A stretch of DNA of 6,111 nt, from contig FR882601.1 of assembly GCA_000435715.1 (NCBI GenBank), positions 150,292 through 156,402 on the forward strand, written 5' to 3'. Made by a program: the position numbers and the translations under genes. The stretch is from Firmicutes bacterium CAG:145 (lineage in GTDB: Bacteria; Bacillota; Clostridia; Peptostreptococcales; Anaerovoracaceae). Within the stretch, counting starts at the first letter, position 1. Each line of letters opens with the position of its first letter. Positions 5,543-6,111 of this stretch are shown here, piece after piece. The notes under the pieces were generated by a model, which saw nothing but the letters and a program-made list of their open reading frames with translations, made no database searches and was not told the DNA's origin.

Positions 5543-5674
5543 GTTATAATTCAACTTTTACAGCATGAGCCCTTTGCACGGCCTGATTATGGCATATTCT
5601 GCCTAAAGATGCTGTATAATCAGCAAAAGCAGCAATATAAATACAGCATGATGACATGCTCACGTCCCCTTATC

Positions 5675-6111
5675 CTATTCCGTCAGGTAGATCTTCAGCT
5701 TGTTCATGGCCTTTTCTACGGCGGAATCAAGGGTTTCGTCGCCGTTGCCGTAGTCCGCCGCTCCTGTGAGGATTATTTCCATCAGGTAAGCATCGCTGTA
5801 GATCTCGTACTCCAGATTTTCTATCGCTTTCATGATCTCGTCTATCTCTGTTTCCGCCAAAGGCTTCAGAATAGCTCCCACGCCGTTTATGTTAGCGTTC
5901 ACTTCGCCGCAGTTTTCAAGCTCGTCTCTTAGAACTTTTTCGTTGACAGGCAGATAACCGCCGTTTTGTGCTACATCCCTCTGCCCTTCCTCAGATAACA
6001 TGTATTTCACCATTTCGAGGGCGGCCTCTTTGTTCTTGCTGTTGTTGTTTACTGCGATTATGCAGTTTGGAATATATACAGTCTCACCGCCGGCCTTGCC
6101 ATAGCTGAACT
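5675..6111 (-). CDS. extracellular solute-binding protein of an ABC transporter, C-terminal part (5' end outside window)
   Basis: The last 144 residues of a protein whose beginning lies beyond the window. The frame is open to the window edge, so the internal Met at 6013 is not the real start. IPNCIIAVNNNSKNKEAA, then a helix ending MLSEEGQRDVAQNGGYLPV, is the C-terminal pattern of family-1-type periplasmic binding proteins (lipoproteins in Gram-positives), where an x-Ser-x-Gln/Gly-Tyr-x-Pro-Val segment follows the hinge. The final part (residues about 70-144 of the visible piece) is helical and acidic, as usual for the C-terminal cap. The ligand cannot be told: sugar, oligosaccharide and polyamine binders share this pattern. 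The signal peptide, lipobox cysteine and transporter genes would be upstream, off the window. A terminator follows at 5542-5490, so it is probably the last gene of its operon and unrelated to leucine synthesis. Confidence 0.82.
   Translation of the reverse strand, partial: FSYGKAGGETVYIPNCIIAVNNNSKNKEAALEMVKYMLSEEGQRDVAQNGGYLPVNEKVLRDELENCGEVNANINGVGAILKPLAETEIDEIMKAIENLEYEIYSDAYLMEIILTGAADYGNGDETLDSAVEKAMNKLKIYLTE

Larger units (their letters stand above)
5404..5649. repeat. Cluster of ATACAGCAT-like short repeats in both orientations
   Basis: The 9-mer ATACAGCAT or its complement recurs across the intergenic region. Exact copies are at 5435-5443 and 5641-5649, and an exact inverted copy is at 5609-5617. 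One-mismatch forms are at 5411-5419 (last base G), 5475-5483 (inverted, ATGTTGTAT) and 5558-5566 (TTACAGCAT). Opposed copies give hairpins: 5609-5617 with 5641-5649, and 5404-5408 with 5414-5418. The role is unknown. Confidence 0.55.

Noticed and set aside
5208..5549. 113-codon plus-strand ORF (and the overlapping 5294-5521 frame)
   Set aside because: It runs antisense through the promoter, A-tracts and both hairpins, has no convincing ribosome site or recognisable domain, and looks like a chance frame in AT-rich DNA.
5404..5650. Miniature transposable element with CATGCTG/CAGCATG ends
   Set aside because: The end repeats are only 7 bp, no target-site duplication is visible, and the interior is largely the solute-binding operon terminator.
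1..6111. CRISPR array or defence system
   Set aside because: No regularly spaced direct repeats and no defence-type proteins are present. The window is a biosynthetic operon plus a transporter gene end.

Overview
The window holds most of a branched-chain amino acid operon, read entirely on the minus strand. In order of transcription it runs leuA, leuC, leuD, ilvA, leuB, with leuB cut off by the window start. It is preceded by a regulatory leader, and before that by the 3' end of an unrelated operon encoding an ABC-transporter solute-binding protein. No convincing plus-strand gene was found. The organism is probably an anaerobic Gram-positive of the Clostridia (Bacillota). This is inferred from purine-rich Shine-Dalgarno sites, a yeast-type (type 2) LeuA paired with HacA/HacB-type LeuC and LeuD, a medium-length ACT-domain threonine dehydratase, frequent ATA and AGA codons and the style of the solute-binding protein. 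The genus cannot be fixed from sequence alone.

Layout. Positions 6111-5675 carry the C-terminal 144 residues of an extracellular solute-binding protein. Positions 5674-5490 are its 3' region and end in a strong intrinsic terminator. Positions 5489-5311 are non-coding DNA rich in short inverted repeats. A sigma-A-type promoter lies at 5248-5220, with A-tracts upstream. Positions 5213-4978 are a leader of about 235 nt. It encodes a 21-residue peptide crowded with Ile, Leu and Val codons, then a set of mutually exclusive RNA stems ending in an intrinsic terminator. leuA (4977-3253), leuC (3248-1986) and leuD (1982-1503) follow almost without gaps, then ilvA (1479-268) and leuB (247 to beyond the window).

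How it works together. LeuA condenses acetyl-CoA with 2-oxoisovalerate, LeuC/LeuD isomerise the 2-isopropylmalate, and LeuB oxidises it on the way to leucine. IlvA makes 2-oxobutanoate from threonine, the entry to isoleucine. The leader has the logic of ribosome-mediated attenuation. A ribosome stalled at the Ile/Leu codons would mask one strand of an early hairpin, letting an antiterminator form and the operon be read. Smooth translation would let the terminator form about 50 nt before leuA. The mixed Ile/Leu/Val content of the leader peptide fits an operon serving both leucine and isoleucine. This attenuator is the most interesting item, because leucine genes in Bacillota are more commonly controlled by T-box leaders, and no T-box sequence is visible here.
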